From Allobosea sp. 117 (GTDB lineage Bacteria > Pseudomonadota > Alphaproteobacteria > Rhizobiales > Xanthobacteraceae): a DNA stretch of 64,000 nt. The translations under genes and the position numbers were made by a program. Of this stretch, positions 51,180 through 59,753 are shown piece by piece. Below the pieces are notes generated by a model, which did no database searches, was not told the DNA's origin, and was given only the letters and a program-made list of their open reading frames with translations. Position 1 is the stretch's first letter; each line of letters begins with the position of its first letter. The stretch covers positions 372,001 through 436,000 of the forward strand of contig NZ_JNLC01000011.1 in assembly GCF_000702305.1 (NCBI RefSeq). The letters are read 5' to 3'.

Positions 51180-51791
51180 ATGATAGACGAGCGTATGGTC
51201 GCACGCCTTACCCTCGTTGAACTCGCTATACGCGAGCAAGAGATCAGGAAGAGCCGCTTCATTGCGGTCGCTGGTCCCGTCGCGGACGAGGCGGCAGCGA
51301 AAGACTTCATCGCTGCACAGTCGGATCCGGCAGCCAATCACAATTGCTGGGCATGGCGCTTGGGACAGAACTACCGCTTCAACGACGACGGGGAACCCGG
51401 CGGAACCGCCGGCAAGCCGATACTTTCAGCAATCGACGGGCAGGGCCTCGATGGCGTCGCGGTTGTCGTGACACGCTGGTTCGGTGGCGTCCTTCTGGGT
51501 AGCGGCGGCCTGATCCGTGCCTATGGCGGAACGGCGGCCCTATGCTTGCGCGAAGCCGAGAAGGCGCCGCTCATCGAGACCGTCTCCGGGACGGCCACAT
51601 GCGGGTTCAGTGATTTGACGCTGGCCCAGGCAAGGTTGGGCGCGCTCCCCGACGTTCAGGTGGGGGTTCAGGCTTTCACGGACAGCGGCGCGATCCTGTC
51701 GGTGTCAGCGCCGAAATCGGAAGCAGATGCCGTGGGCCGGCTGCTTACGAATCTGACCAGCGGACGCTCGATGATCCGATGGAACGAATAG
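51180..51791 (+). CDS. YigZ/IMPACT-family protein
   Basis: A 203-residue protein of the IMPACT (UPF0029) family. The core is RKSRFIAVAGPVADEAAAKD, followed by NHNCWAWRLG, FNDDGEPGGTAGKPIL and VVVTRWFGGVLLGSGGLIRA. Homologues bind nucleic acid or ribosomal factors, and a role in translation or stress has been suggested; the exact function is open. Codon use is milder in GC than in surrounding operons, as for the GFA gene. Confidence 0.92.
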   Translation: MIDERMVARLTLVELAIREQEIRKSRFIAVAGPVADEAAAKDFIAAQSDPAANHNCWAWRLGQNYRFNDDGEPGGTAGKPILSAIDGQGLDGVAVVVTRWFGGVLLGSGGLIRAYGGTAALCLREAEKAPLIETVSGTATCGFSDLTLAQARLGALPDVQVGVQAFTDSGAILSVSAPKSEADAVGRLLTNLTSGRSMIRWNE

Positions 51792-52246
51792 TCATGACAA
51801 TAGGCCCGAGTAATATGCAGCTCGTCGACAACGGCTACGAAATGGTGGATCTGCCTCCACACAGATCTATCGGCCGATAGGCGACGTGGGTCTTGCCGGT
51901 GCCCGGCCCGCCGATCAGGACGACGTTGGGCGCGTCGTCATGGAACTCGCGGCGAAGGAGCTGGCACACGGGCGCCTCATGGACCTCGCTGCTGGCGAAG
52001 TCGAAGCCGGCGGCCGCGAGCGGATATGCGCGGTCGCTGGCATTGGGTCGAGGCGCTGGCGACACATATCGCGCCATTCTCTGGCATTGCCTGCAACAGC
52101 CTCGTGCTGGCGCTCACCACCTTGGTACGGGCTCAACGCAACGAAGGTCGTTGCATTCGTCGGGGAGAACGCCCCGCTGAATAGCCCGGCGGCGCGGGGC
52201 GGACCGGAAAGGCCGGCCCGCGTCGCCTCGACGGAGGAAGGCGCGC
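51792..52246. other. Intergenic region with transposase remnant
   Basis: This 455-bp gap has no intact gene. It contains a decayed IS21-type istB fragment (about 51864-52077, minus). The rest (52080-52246) shows no recognisable element. No IS terminal repeats or target duplications were found, so most of the insertion sequence has been lost. Confidence 0.6.
51864..52077 (-). pseudogene. Truncated IS21-family IstB helper ATPase
   Basis: About 70 residues align by eye with Hyphomicrobiales IstB proteins: AAGFDFASSEVHEAPVCQLL, then NVVLIGGPGTGKTHVA with Walker A at 51889-51912. Homology breaks just after the Walker A helix, and a stop codon follows shortly. The N-terminal helix region is eroded and no IstA or inverted ends are present. 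It is a decayed remnant marking past IS activity. Confidence 0.7.
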
Positions 52247-53623
52247 TCAGGCCTGCAGGAGCGGCCTGAGATCGAGGACATTGCCGATGCGCTCGATGCC
52301 GACGAGAGCGTCCACCAAGGCCTGCCCCTTGTCGCCGCCGAGAATCGGGCCGATCAGATCAAGCGCCTTTTCCACCACTTCCGCGCGGGACATGGGATTG
52401 GCGGGCGTGCCCTTCACCGCATGGGTGCGATGGGTGAATTCGCGCCCGTCGGCGGTACGGATGTGGATGATGACCTGGCGCGGCGGCAGCGCCGTAGTCA
52501 GCTCGGGATTGGCGACGAGCTGGATCTTCCGGCGCATCGCCGCCACGGCGGGGTCCACCATGCGCTCATGGCTGTGCGCGCTGTCGAATCCGAGCGCGCC
52601 GTCGACGAGCAGAAGCGCTATCAGGTGCTGGACATTGATGTTCGGCATGGTGCGATTGTCGACGAGGCTGGCGCGGTCGTCGGGCAGTTCCACCACAACC
52701 TTCTCGACCGTCCCGGCGGTAATCCCGTGCTCGGCCATCAACGCGGTCACCGCGTCCATCGCGCCCTGAATGGGCGACCCCACGCACCATTTCTTGATGC
52801 TGGCCTCCATGATCTCGTAGCGGCTACCGAGTCCCGAGGAGAATTCCTCCGGCCGGGGGTCGTTCGAGAAGGCAGAGAAGAAATTATTGTGGCCCGAGAG
52901 CGCGTCGTCGACGCCGGTGAAGCCGGCCGAGACCATGGTCGCTGCCGACATTGCGTTGCGGGCGGTCATGCCGGCGAAGTCGAACGACTTCTCGACGTGC
53001 AGGTCGTCGCGCGCCCAGCACTGCACGCCCGACGCCTGCTGGACCGTGTAGGAGAGCTGGTAGCGTACCTGCTGCGGCGTGTGTCGCATGAGCGCGGCGG
53101 CCGCGGCGGAACCGCCGAACAGGGTGCCCACGCTGTGGGTGCTGTGGCCGCCGGCATAGAGCTTGCGCGGGCCCATGGACAGGTTGGCGCGCACGCCGAC
53201 GTCATAGCCGAGGATGACCGCCTTCAGCAGGTCCACGCCGCTGCGACCGGCGATCTCCGCCGCCGCCAGCGCCGAGGGGATGACGCCGCAGCCGGGGTGG
53301 AAGCGTCCACCCAGATGGGAATCATCGGTCTCGTCGGCATGGGCCGACATGCCGTTGGCGAAGGCGGCGTAGACCGCATTGGTCAGCAGGGTGCTGCCGA
53401 TCACGGTGCAGCTCGGCGTGCCGCCCAGGGTCGCCGCATAGCGGATCGCGGCCTCGCCGGCGAGCAGCCGGGAACCGGAGACGATGGCGGCGACGGTGTC
53501 GAGCAGGTGATGACGCCCCTTTTCCAGCACCTCCTCGGGGATGCTGCGATCGAGGGCCTCGTGAATATACGTGCTGAGGTCGTTCATCACGACCGAGATC
53601 GGTTCCTTGGCATGCACCGTCAT
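52247..53623 (-). CDS. MmgE/PrpD-family protein (copy 1)
   Basis: A 458-residue protein of the MmgE/PrpD fold (dehydratase, decarboxylase or epimerase of carboxylic acids). It has LLDTVAAIVSGS near residue 42, HADETDDSHLGGRFHPGCGV (helical-domain active-site region), GGHSTHSVGTLFGG, and a C-terminal lid domain. The ATG at 53623 follows GGGAGGACGC. It is the last gene of the leftward operon. Family members handle methylcitrate, cis-aconitate and iminodisuccinate, so a polycarboxylate substrate is likely. Confidence 0.9.
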   Translation of the reverse strand: MTVHAKEPISVVMNDLSTYIHEALDRSIPEEVLEKGRHHLLDTVAAIVSGSRLLAGEAAIRYAATLGGTPSCTVIGSTLLTNAVYAAFANGMSAHADETDDSHLGGRFHPGCGVIPSALAAAEIAGRSGVDLLKAVILGYDVGVRANLSMGPRKLYAGGHSTHSVGTLFGGSAAAAALMRHTPQQVRYQLSYTVQQASGVQCWARDDLHVEKSFDFAGMTARNAMSAATMVSAGFTGVDDALSGHNNFFSAFSNDPRPEEFSSGLGSRYEIMEASIKKWCVGSPIQGAMDAVTALMAEHGITAGTVEKVVVELPDDRASLVDNRTMPNINVQHLIALLLVDGALGFDSAHSHERMVDPAVAAMRRKIQLVANPELTTALPPRQVIIHIRTADGREFTHRTHAVKGTPANPMSRAEVVEKALDLIGPILGGDKGQALVDALVGIERIGNVLDLRPLLQA

Positions 53624-53655
53624 TGCGTCCTCCCAGACATTGTGTGTTGTTGAAT

Positions 53656-55164
53656 TCAGAAGATTCCGGACTTTGCGCCGCGCACCATCTCGGCGAAGGC
53701 GCCGGGTGCGGCAAGGTTGACCGCACGAAGCTGCGCCGGCTCCAGTTCCGGCAGGCGCTGCACCAGATCGAGGAAGCGCCGCCGCTCGGCGGCCTCGGTG
53801 CTCTGCAAGGCCAAGGTTTCGAACTTGCGGATATAATCGACGCGTGCGAACGGACACTTGCCAGCCGGATGCGCATTGGCGGTATGGATCTCGTCGACGA
53901 TCCGGGTGCCGTCCTTCAGCAGGATTTCAGCCCGCCCGCCATGGGCTCGCTCGATGCCCGGCACCTCGTCGTAGCGGCGGTTCCACTCGGGATCCTCCAC
54001 CGTCTCGATCTTGTGCCAGAGCGCGACCGTATCCGGCCGACGCACCCGCTCGGGCGCGTAGCTGGCATGGTGGTCCCAGCTTCCATCCTGTAACGCCACG
54101 GCAAACATGAACATCACGCTGTGGTCGAGCGTCTCGCGGCTGGCATGGGGATCCATGCGCTGGGGGTCGCCGGTCCCCGTCCCGGTGGTACGGTGGGTCA
54201 TGTGCTTGGTGAAGATGCGGATGCTCTCGACAGCATCCACGTCGGGAATGCCGGGCCTCATGCGGAAGGCGAGGTCGATCAGCGGCTGGCCGTGATAGGC
54301 GGCCGAGTGCTCCTTGGTGAAGGTTTCCATGATCGCGCGCTTGGGCTCACCCGGCGCCGGCAGCGGCACCGTGTAGCGCGCCTCTGGTCCGTCCAGCATG
54401 CTGGCGATCACGCTCGCCTCTCCCTCGTAGATCGGTGAGGGCGAGGCCTCGCCGCGCATGGCGCGGTCCACCGCCTCGACGGCGAGCTTGCCGGCATGGG
54501 CGCAGGCATAGGCCTTCCAGCTCGAAATCATGCCGCGGCGCGACTGGCGGGTGGCGTAGGAGGTGTGAACCGCCTGCTGGATCGCCTGATAGACGACCTC
54601 GACCGGTAGACGCAGCAGCCGGCCGAGCGCACCGGCGACGGCGGGCGCGAGATGGCCGACATGGTCGATGTGATGGGCGTTGAGGGGAATGCCTTTGCAC
54701 AGGTCGACCTGAATCTCGTAGGAGGTCGCGATGGTGGCCGCGAGGTCGACGCCGTTGCAGCCCATCTGCTGGGCGACCGCCAGGATCGGCGAGATGCAGT
54801 CGCCGGGATGGGCGAACTCCACGTCGAAGAAGCTGTCGTGATAATCGAGTTCGCGCACCGCGACCGCGTTCGCCCAGCCGACCCATTCCGCCGCGCAGAG
54901 CCGGTCGCCGGACGAGCCGAACAGCACCGCGCCGCCCGGGCGTGGATGGGCGAGCGCCTGGGCATAGGCGGCCTGGACCGGATGCCGGCCCAGCGCGGCA
55001 ATCGCCACGCCCATATTGTCGATGAGCCGGTTGATCACCATGCCGGTCACGTCCGCATCGAGCGGAACCGGATCGCAGGCGAGTTGCGCCAGCTTGTAGG
55101 CGAGCTGTTTCTCGGCGGGCAACGGCGTCTTCGACGGCCATACCCGGACTTCATGATCGATCAT
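53656..55164 (-). CDS. MmgE/PrpD-family protein, 2-methylcitrate-dehydratase-like (copy 2)
   Basis: A 502-residue member close in length to true PrpD (about 480-500). It has DNMGVAIAALGRHPVQAAY, RELDYHDSFFDVEFAHPGDC (active-site Asp/His region), HIDHVGHLAPAVAGALGRLL, and MTHRTTGTGTGDPQRMDPHA, a PrpD-like stretch. It is 32 bp from copy 1 and 19 bp from the Ldh-family gene. No prpB/prpC is in the window, so classical methylcitrate-cycle membership is not supported here. Confidence 0.9.
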   Translation of the reverse strand: MIDHEVRVWPSKTPLPAEKQLAYKLAQLACDPVPLDADVTGMVINRLIDNMGVAIAALGRHPVQAAYAQALAHPRPGGAVLFGSSGDRLCAAEWVGWANAVAVRELDYHDSFFDVEFAHPGDCISPILAVAQQMGCNGVDLAATIATSYEIQVDLCKGIPLNAHHIDHVGHLAPAVAGALGRLLRLPVEVVYQAIQQAVHTSYATRQSRRGMISSWKAYACAHAGKLAVEAVDRAMRGEASPSPIYEGEASVIASMLDGPEARYTVPLPAPGEPKRAIMETFTKEHSAAYHGQPLIDLAFRMRPGIPDVDAVESIRIFTKHMTHRTTGTGTGDPQRMDPHASRETLDHSVMFMFAVALQDGSWDHHASYAPERVRRPDTVALWHKIETVEDPEWNRRYDEVPGIERAHGGRAEILLKDGTRIVDEIHTANAHPAGKCPFARVDYIRKFETLALQSTEAAERRRFLDLVQRLPELEPAQLRAVNLAAPGAFAEMVRGAKSGIF

Positions 55165-55183
55165 CGTCGATACTCCGAGCTTG

Positions 55184-56269
55184 TCACGAAACGGAAGTCG
55201 CCGGGCCGCTCGCGAGCGGGACCGGCAGCGCCACGCCGGCACGGCCAGCCACGGCCTTCAGCGACTCCAGCACTTCCGGCGAGATCGGGATGCCTTCGGA
55301 CCATCTCCTCGTCGCGGTGCGCGCCTCGAGCTCGCCGGGATAGAGGACCTCGTCATGTCCAGCCGCGGGCGGCAGCGCCTTCAGCCGCGCGATCTCGGTT
55401 TCCATGCGCCCGTTGAAGGCGGCAAGCGGCATGAACGCATCGATCTTGAAGGCGAGGAAGAAATGCCCGACGTCCTGCGGCGCCTCGAAATCGCGGGTCA
55501 TGTCGCGAATGTCGCCGCCGAAGGCCGAGCCTGAGAGCACGCCGCCGAGAATGTCGATCATCATCGCGATGGCCGAGCCCTTCGCGCCGGCGAAGGGCAG
55601 CATGACGCCTTCCAGCGCGCGTTCGGCATTGGTCGTGGGGTGGCCTTCGGCATCGAGCGCCCAGCCTTCCGGGATTGGCCGGCCATGGCGCGCGGCCAGC
55701 CGGATATGCCCGCGTGCCGCCACACTCGTCGCCATGTCCATGGACCAGGCCGCGTGGCGACCGGCCGGGCAGGCGACCGCGAACGGATTGGTACCGAAAA
55801 GCGGCTCGCGGCTGCCGAACGGCGCCAGCGATCGCGAGGCGGGGGACATCACCATGGTGATGCAGCCGTGCGGCACGCCCTGCACGGCAAAGAACGAGGC
55901 CGCGCCGAAGTGATTGCTGCGGCGTGCGGTCACGACACCGATGCCATGGGCCTCGGCCCGCGCCAGAGCTTCGTCCATCGCATACTGGCCGACCACCGGG
56001 CCCATGCCGTTGGCACCGTCCACGCTGGCGCTCCAGCCGAAGCGCGTTTCCAGCGTCATCGGCGGCCGCGGATCGACCAAATCCCGCTCGAAGCGCCCGG
56101 CATAGCCCGACAGACGGGCCACGCCATGGGTATCGAGCCCCCTGAGATTGGCGAAGACGAGGGCCCTCGCCGCCGTCGCCGCGTGGTCCTCGCCGAGGCC
56201 GTAATGGCGGAAGACCCGCGCCGAGAAGGTCTCGAGATCATGCGCGGAATAAGGGAGCGGCGCGGTCAT
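55184..56269 (-). CDS. Ldh-family dehydrogenase (malate/lactate/sulfolactate type)
   Basis: A 361-residue NAD(P)-dependent oxidoreductase. It has NLRGLDTHGVARLSGYAGRF, ARRSNHFGAASFFAV with the catalytic His, GTNPFAVACP and GAKGSAIAMMIDILGG. The family includes ComC, the (R)-sulfolactate dehydrogenase of coenzyme M and sulfolactate pathways. Its position near a ComA-like enzyme and a YeiH exporter makes a sulfonated hydroxy acid a reasonable candidate substrate, although malate-like acids are equally possible. Confidence 0.9.
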   Translation of the reverse strand: MTAPLPYSAHDLETFSARVFRHYGLGEDHAATAARALVFANLRGLDTHGVARLSGYAGRFERDLVDPRPPMTLETRFGWSASVDGANGMGPVVGQYAMDEALARAEAHGIGVVTARRSNHFGAASFFAVQGVPHGCITMVMSPASRSLAPFGSREPLFGTNPFAVACPAGRHAAWSMDMATSVAARGHIRLAARHGRPIPEGWALDAEGHPTTNAERALEGVMLPFAGAKGSAIAMMIDILGGVLSGSAFGGDIRDMTRDFEAPQDVGHFFLAFKIDAFMPLAAFNGRMETEIARLKALPPAAGHDEVLYPGELEARTATRRWSEGIPISPEVLESLKAVAGRAGVALPVPLASGPATSVS

Positions 56270-56419
56270 GGGCGTCGCCCGCCCGCGCGACGGCACGAAG
56301 CCGTAGCGTGGGTCCCTGTGCAGGCCATGTTGGTCAAGAGCAAGGCTTCCTCCCGGATATCTTGTTGTTGACGTTGGGGAATGTCCGAGTCGGCGCGGGG
56401 GCCTCGGCTGGGTGTCATG

Positions 56420-57505
56420 TCAGCTCCGGTTACAGCGGGTGGCGACCAGCCGGGCGATCGCCGGCGCGCACAGGAAGACGATGACGATTCGCATCATGTG
56501 GCAGGTGATGACGAAGGCGACGTCGACGCCGACCGAGAGCGTGAGCAGCGACATCTCCGACATTCCTCCCGGCGAGAGTGCCAGCAAGAGCGGCAGCCGC
56601 TCCACTCCCTCGAAGACGCGGCTGGTGAGGATCGCCAGGCCCACCGCGGTGCCGATCATGATGAAGCCCCAGGTGACGCCGTGCCCGACCATCGGCAGCA
56701 CATGGCGGAAGGCCATGCCCACGAACCGCACCCCGATATAGGCGCCGACGACGATCTGGGCCGGCGCCACGATCCACAGCGGGGGCGCGCCGCCCGTCAC
56801 TCCCGCCAGATGCACGGTGGCACTCAGCCCCAGCGGCAGGAGCAGCGCTCCCGCCGGCATCCGCACCGCGCGCGACAGGGCGAAGCCGCCGACGCCGCAC
56901 GCGACCAGCAGGACGATATCGATCGTCTCGAGGGGCGGTTTGCCGGCGAAGGCGGCGCCCGGCATCGGCCGTGCCATGAAGCCGATGATGAACGGCATGA
57001 TGACCACGATCATCACGATCCGCAGCGAATGGACCACGGCGAGGACGTTGGCCCGCGCCCCGAGTGCGACCCCGAGAAGCGTCATCTCGGAAAGCCCGCC
57101 GGGCAGGCCGGCGAAAAGCGCGGTCATGACGTCCAGCCGCGCCACGCGGCGGAAATAGAGGAAGCCCAGCACGCTGATCAGCGCGGCATAGCCGAGCGTG
57201 ACCGCGACGGGCAGCGGCCATTGTCCGATCTGTCTCAGAAGCGCGGGCGTGAACGAACTGCCGACAAGGACGCCGAGCACCGGCGAGACGAGATCGCGCA
57301 TCAGCCGCGGAATGTGGACGGCGCTGAACAGACGGGTGCCGACGATCGTCGCGAACAGCGCGCCGAGGAGCCAGCCCAGCGGAACGTGGAAATGGCTGAA
57401 CAGCCACCCGCCTGCCGAGGCCGCCATCAGGGTGCGGAGCACGACGACGTGGCCGGGGGCCGATGTCTGGTTCGCCACTGCCTCGCTCAGCTCGGTCACG
57501 CGCAT
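56420..57505 (-). CDS. AbrB-family membrane protein (COG3180)
   Basis: A 361-residue, about 10-helix protein with an internal duplication. The motif PGGLSEM (residues 135-141) recurs as PGGMSEM (312-318), each at the start of a matching half. This is the AbrB_dupli family, loosely annotated as ammonia-monooxygenase-related and suspected to be a transporter. The ATG at 57505 is chosen because the upstream extension is not hydrophobic or conserved. It is first in the leftward operon and divergent from yeiH. Confidence 0.85.
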   Translation of the reverse strand: MRVTELSEAVANQTSAPGHVVVLRTLMAASAGGWLFSHFHVPLGWLLGALFATIVGTRLFSAVHIPRLMRDLVSPVLGVLVGSSFTPALLRQIGQWPLPVAVTLGYAALISVLGFLYFRRVARLDVMTALFAGLPGGLSEMTLLGVALGARANVLAVVHSLRIVMIVVIMPFIIGFMARPMPGAAFAGKPPLETIDIVLLVACGVGGFALSRAVRMPAGALLLPLGLSATVHLAGVTGGAPPLWIVAPAQIVVGAYIGVRFVGMAFRHVLPMVGHGVTWGFIMIGTAVGLAILTSRVFEGVERLPLLLALSPGGMSEMSLLTLSVGVDVAFVITCHMMRIVIVFLCAPAIARLVATRCNRS

Positions 57506-57777
57506 GCTCCGTTTATAAGAATGAAATATGGTATCATTAGCAGAAATGAAAGACTCAAAAAGTACCCCACACGATGAGATCGGCGCGACCAGATAGGCGG
57601 GGAGCGAGTGATCACGCGTGTGATATTTTGTTGTATGAAACATAATTATGCTGACAGAAATGAATCGTCGCGTTAAAAGTACCGTCAACCAGCGCCGCGG
57701 GCGCCGCCGCCGAGGCGGATCGCGCGCTCCGGACACGCGACGAAAATCGTGAGCAGCACTGAAAGAGCGAGGAATCC
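57506..57777. promoter_or_regulatory. Bidirectional promoter region of the ComA-like/TTT cluster
   Basis: A 272-bp spacer between divergent AbrB and YeiH genes, clearly richer in A/T than its flanks. Small dyads are visible: ATCAC-gcgt-GTGAT near 57612-57625 and TATG-aaa-CATA near 57634-57644. No hexamer pair is convincing. It should drive both arms of the cluster. No regulator gene is encoded inside the visible cluster. Confidence 0.5.
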
Positions 57778-58812
57778 ATGGACGTGAAATCGGCGGCGGC
57801 GAACCACGGACTGACGTCGGACGACACTCTGCTCTCAGTCGTTCCGCGCTATTTTCCGGGGGTCGCGGTCGCTCTGATCGTCGCGCTGGCATCGAAATTC
57901 CTCGAGGACGTCGGCGCCGGGCCCTCGCTGATGATCGCGCTCGTCTGCGGCCTGCTGCTCAATTTCCTGTCCGCCGACGTGGCGGCGAAGCCCGGCGTGG
58001 TCTTCTCGGCCAAACATCTGCTGGCCGCCGGCGTGGCGCTTCTGGGCGCACGGCTGACCTTCGGCGACGTGATGGCGCTCGGCTGGAAGCCGGCCCTGGT
58101 CGTGGCGGCCGCCATGACGGCGACGATGGCCTTCAGCTGGTATGCTGCCAGGCTGCTCGGGCTCAGCGCGCGGCTCGGCGTGCTAGCCGGCTGCGGCACC
58201 GCCATATGCGGCGCCTCGGCGGCGGTGGCGGCCGCTTCGGTGTTCCGGAAGGACGGCGATCTCGAGCGGGACACGGCACTGGTCGTCATCACGGTCGTCG
58301 TGCTGAGCGCCATCGCGATGATCGCCTACCCGGCCATCGCGGGCGGCCTCGGCCTGAGCGACCTTGAAGCCGGCGTCTTCCTCGGCGGCTCGATCCACAA
58401 CGTGCCGCAGGCGGTGGGTGCTGGCTACACCTTCTCGGAGCCGGCGGGCGATCTCGCCGCGCTGACCAAGCTCTACCGCGTCGCCCTGCTGGCCCCGATC
58501 GTGGTGGTCATCTCGCTGATGGTCGGCGGCGGCGGCAAGCCGTCCCTGCGCAGCATCGGCATCCCGTGGTTCGTGGTGGTCTTCGCCCTGCTGGTCGTCC
58601 TCAACTCGGTGGTCGAACTGCCGCCCTTGTTCCGGAACGGGCTGGTTGGCGCCTCCAACTGGCTGCTCCTCGTCGCCATCGCCGCGATTGGCATGAACAC
58701 CTCGATCGCGAGCATCCGAACGGTGGGAGGGCGGGTCGTGCTGCTCGTCCTGCTCAACAGCGCGCTCCTTGCCGGGGGGCTCCTCGCGGCCATGCTTGTC
58801 GGCGTGTTCTGA
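57778..58812 (+). CDS. YeiH/TauZ-family putative sulfate/sulfite exporter (UPF0324)
   Basis: A 344-residue, about 10-helix membrane protein of the COG2855/PF03601 family. It has ALVCGLLLNFLSADVAAKPG, LLAAGVALLGARLTFGDV, GCGTAICGASAAVAAASVF, and SIHNVPQAVGAGYTFS with AALTKLYRVALLAP. The family includes TauZ/SuyZ-type proteins found next to desulfonation genes and thought to export sulfite or sulfate. A GAGGAATCC ribosome site precedes the ATG. It leads the rightward operon and is followed by the ComA-like gene, supporting a sulfur role here. Confidence 0.88.
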   Translation: MDVKSAAANHGLTSDDTLLSVVPRYFPGVAVALIVALASKFLEDVGAGPSLMIALVCGLLLNFLSADVAAKPGVVFSAKHLLAAGVALLGARLTFGDVMALGWKPALVVAAAMTATMAFSWYAARLLGLSARLGVLAGCGTAICGASAAVAAASVFRKDGDLERDTALVVITVVVLSAIAMIAYPAIAGGLGLSDLEAGVFLGGSIHNVPQAVGAGYTFSEPAGDLAALTKLYRVALLAPIVVVISLMVGGGGKPSLRSIGIPWFVVVFALLVVLNSVVELPPLFRNGLVGASNWLLLVAIAAIGMNTSIASIRTVGGRVVLLVLLNSALLAGGLLAAMLVGVF

Positions 58813-58893
58813 CACGCCCTCGCGCGGCCAGCCTCTCGGCAGACGGCATCACTTCGATTCTGAACTCTAACAAGAGCATCGTGGAGGAAAGAC

Positions 58894-59706
58894 ATGAGCA
58901 GGGCATTTAGCTTCGTCGACATACCGGAGCGTAGCCAAAAGCCGCGCATGCGGGGGCTGACCTTGGCCCGCGACCTCGGCTTCGGCTACGCCGAGGCGGC
59001 CAGCTGGATGGAGGCGGTCGGCGAATTCATCGACTACATCAAGATCCGCCACCTCTTCGTGCTGCTGATGACGGAGAGCCCGGACGATCTGGTGCGCCGC
59101 AAGATCAAGCTCTATCGGGACCACGACATCGACGTGAACCCCGGCGGGATCGTGTTCGAGATGGCCTATCTCAGCAATTCCGTCGAGAAGACCTTCGACA
59201 AGCTGGTCGAGATGGGCTTCACCGCCGTCGAATGCTCGGAAAACATCATCCCTCTCTCGCTGGACGAGAAGGTGAAATATGTCCGCATGGCCAAGAGCGC
59301 AGGGCTCAAGGTGATGTTCGAGGTCGGCGACAAATATCCGGAAGACAAGTTCGACGCGGACATGGCCGCCAAAGAGATGAACACGCTGATCAGCGAAGGC
59401 TGCGACCTGTGCATCCTTGAGCGGTCGCAGATCGAGATCTGCCTCGGCCCGAAGGCGGATCAGCCGGAAGCAGAGCAGCTCGTGAAGCTCGCCAAGGAGG
59501 TCGGCCTGGAAAAACTGGTCTTCGAGGCGGAGGCCCAGGCCCACCAGGTGTGGCTGTTCCGCACCTTCGGCCCGGACGTCAACCTCGGGCCCAACCTCGA
59601 CAAGGACGTCATCCCGAAGCTCGAGCCCACCCGCCGCACGCTGAGCCGGGAGGGCGGGTACGATTATCTGATCGACAAGGTCAATCAGCGCGTTCCCGCA
59701 CAGTGA
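58894..59706 (+). CDS. Divergent phosphosulfolactate synthase-like (ComA family) enzyme
   Basis: A 270-residue TIM-barrel protein recognisable as ComA/PF02679 by KPRMRGLTLARDLGF (16-30), YIK at 48-50, VNPGGIVFEMAYL (81-93), SLDEKVKYVRMAKSAGLKVM, FEVGDK (142-147) and VFEAEAQAHQ then FGPDVNLGPN (225-234). Authentic ComA adds sulfite to phosphoenolpyruvate. Here the usual WGTS after the FVKFG strand is replaced (IRHLFVLL), and EARES is replaced by ERSQI, so the substrate is probably changed. A GGAGGAAAGAC site precedes the ATG. The context (exporter, TTT importer, PrpD enzymes) suggests catabolism, not coenzyme M synthesis. Confidence 0.82.
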   Translation: MSRAFSFVDIPERSQKPRMRGLTLARDLGFGYAEAASWMEAVGEFIDYIKIRHLFVLLMTESPDDLVRRKIKLYRDHDIDVNPGGIVFEMAYLSNSVEKTFDKLVEMGFTAVECSENIIPLSLDEKVKYVRMAKSAGLKVMFEVGDKYPEDKFDADMAAKEMNTLISEGCDLCILERSQIEICLGPKADQPEAEQLVKLAKEVGLEKLVFEAEAQAHQVWLFRTFGPDVNLGPNLDKDVIPKLEPTRRTLSREGGYDYLIDKVNQRVPAQ

Positions 59707-59723
59707 ATTGATCCGGAGAACAC

Positions 59724-59753
59724 GGAGGCGTGCCCGCCAAGCGGCACGCCTCC
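59724..59753. other. Strong hairpin between ComA-like gene and tctB
   Basis: Perfect 11-bp arms ggaggcgtgcc (59724-59734) and ggcacgcctcc (59743-59753) with an 8-base loop begin 18 bp after the ComA-like stop. No T-run follows, so it is more likely an RNA-stabilising or attenuating structure within the operon than a full terminator. The 205-bp gap that follows could also hold an internal promoter. Confidence 0.55.

Noticed and set aside
53656-55164. Interpretation as the classical methylcitrate cycle
   Set aside because: prpB, prpC and acnD are not in the window, and the neighbours (Ldh, AbrB, ComA-like) do not belong to that cycle.
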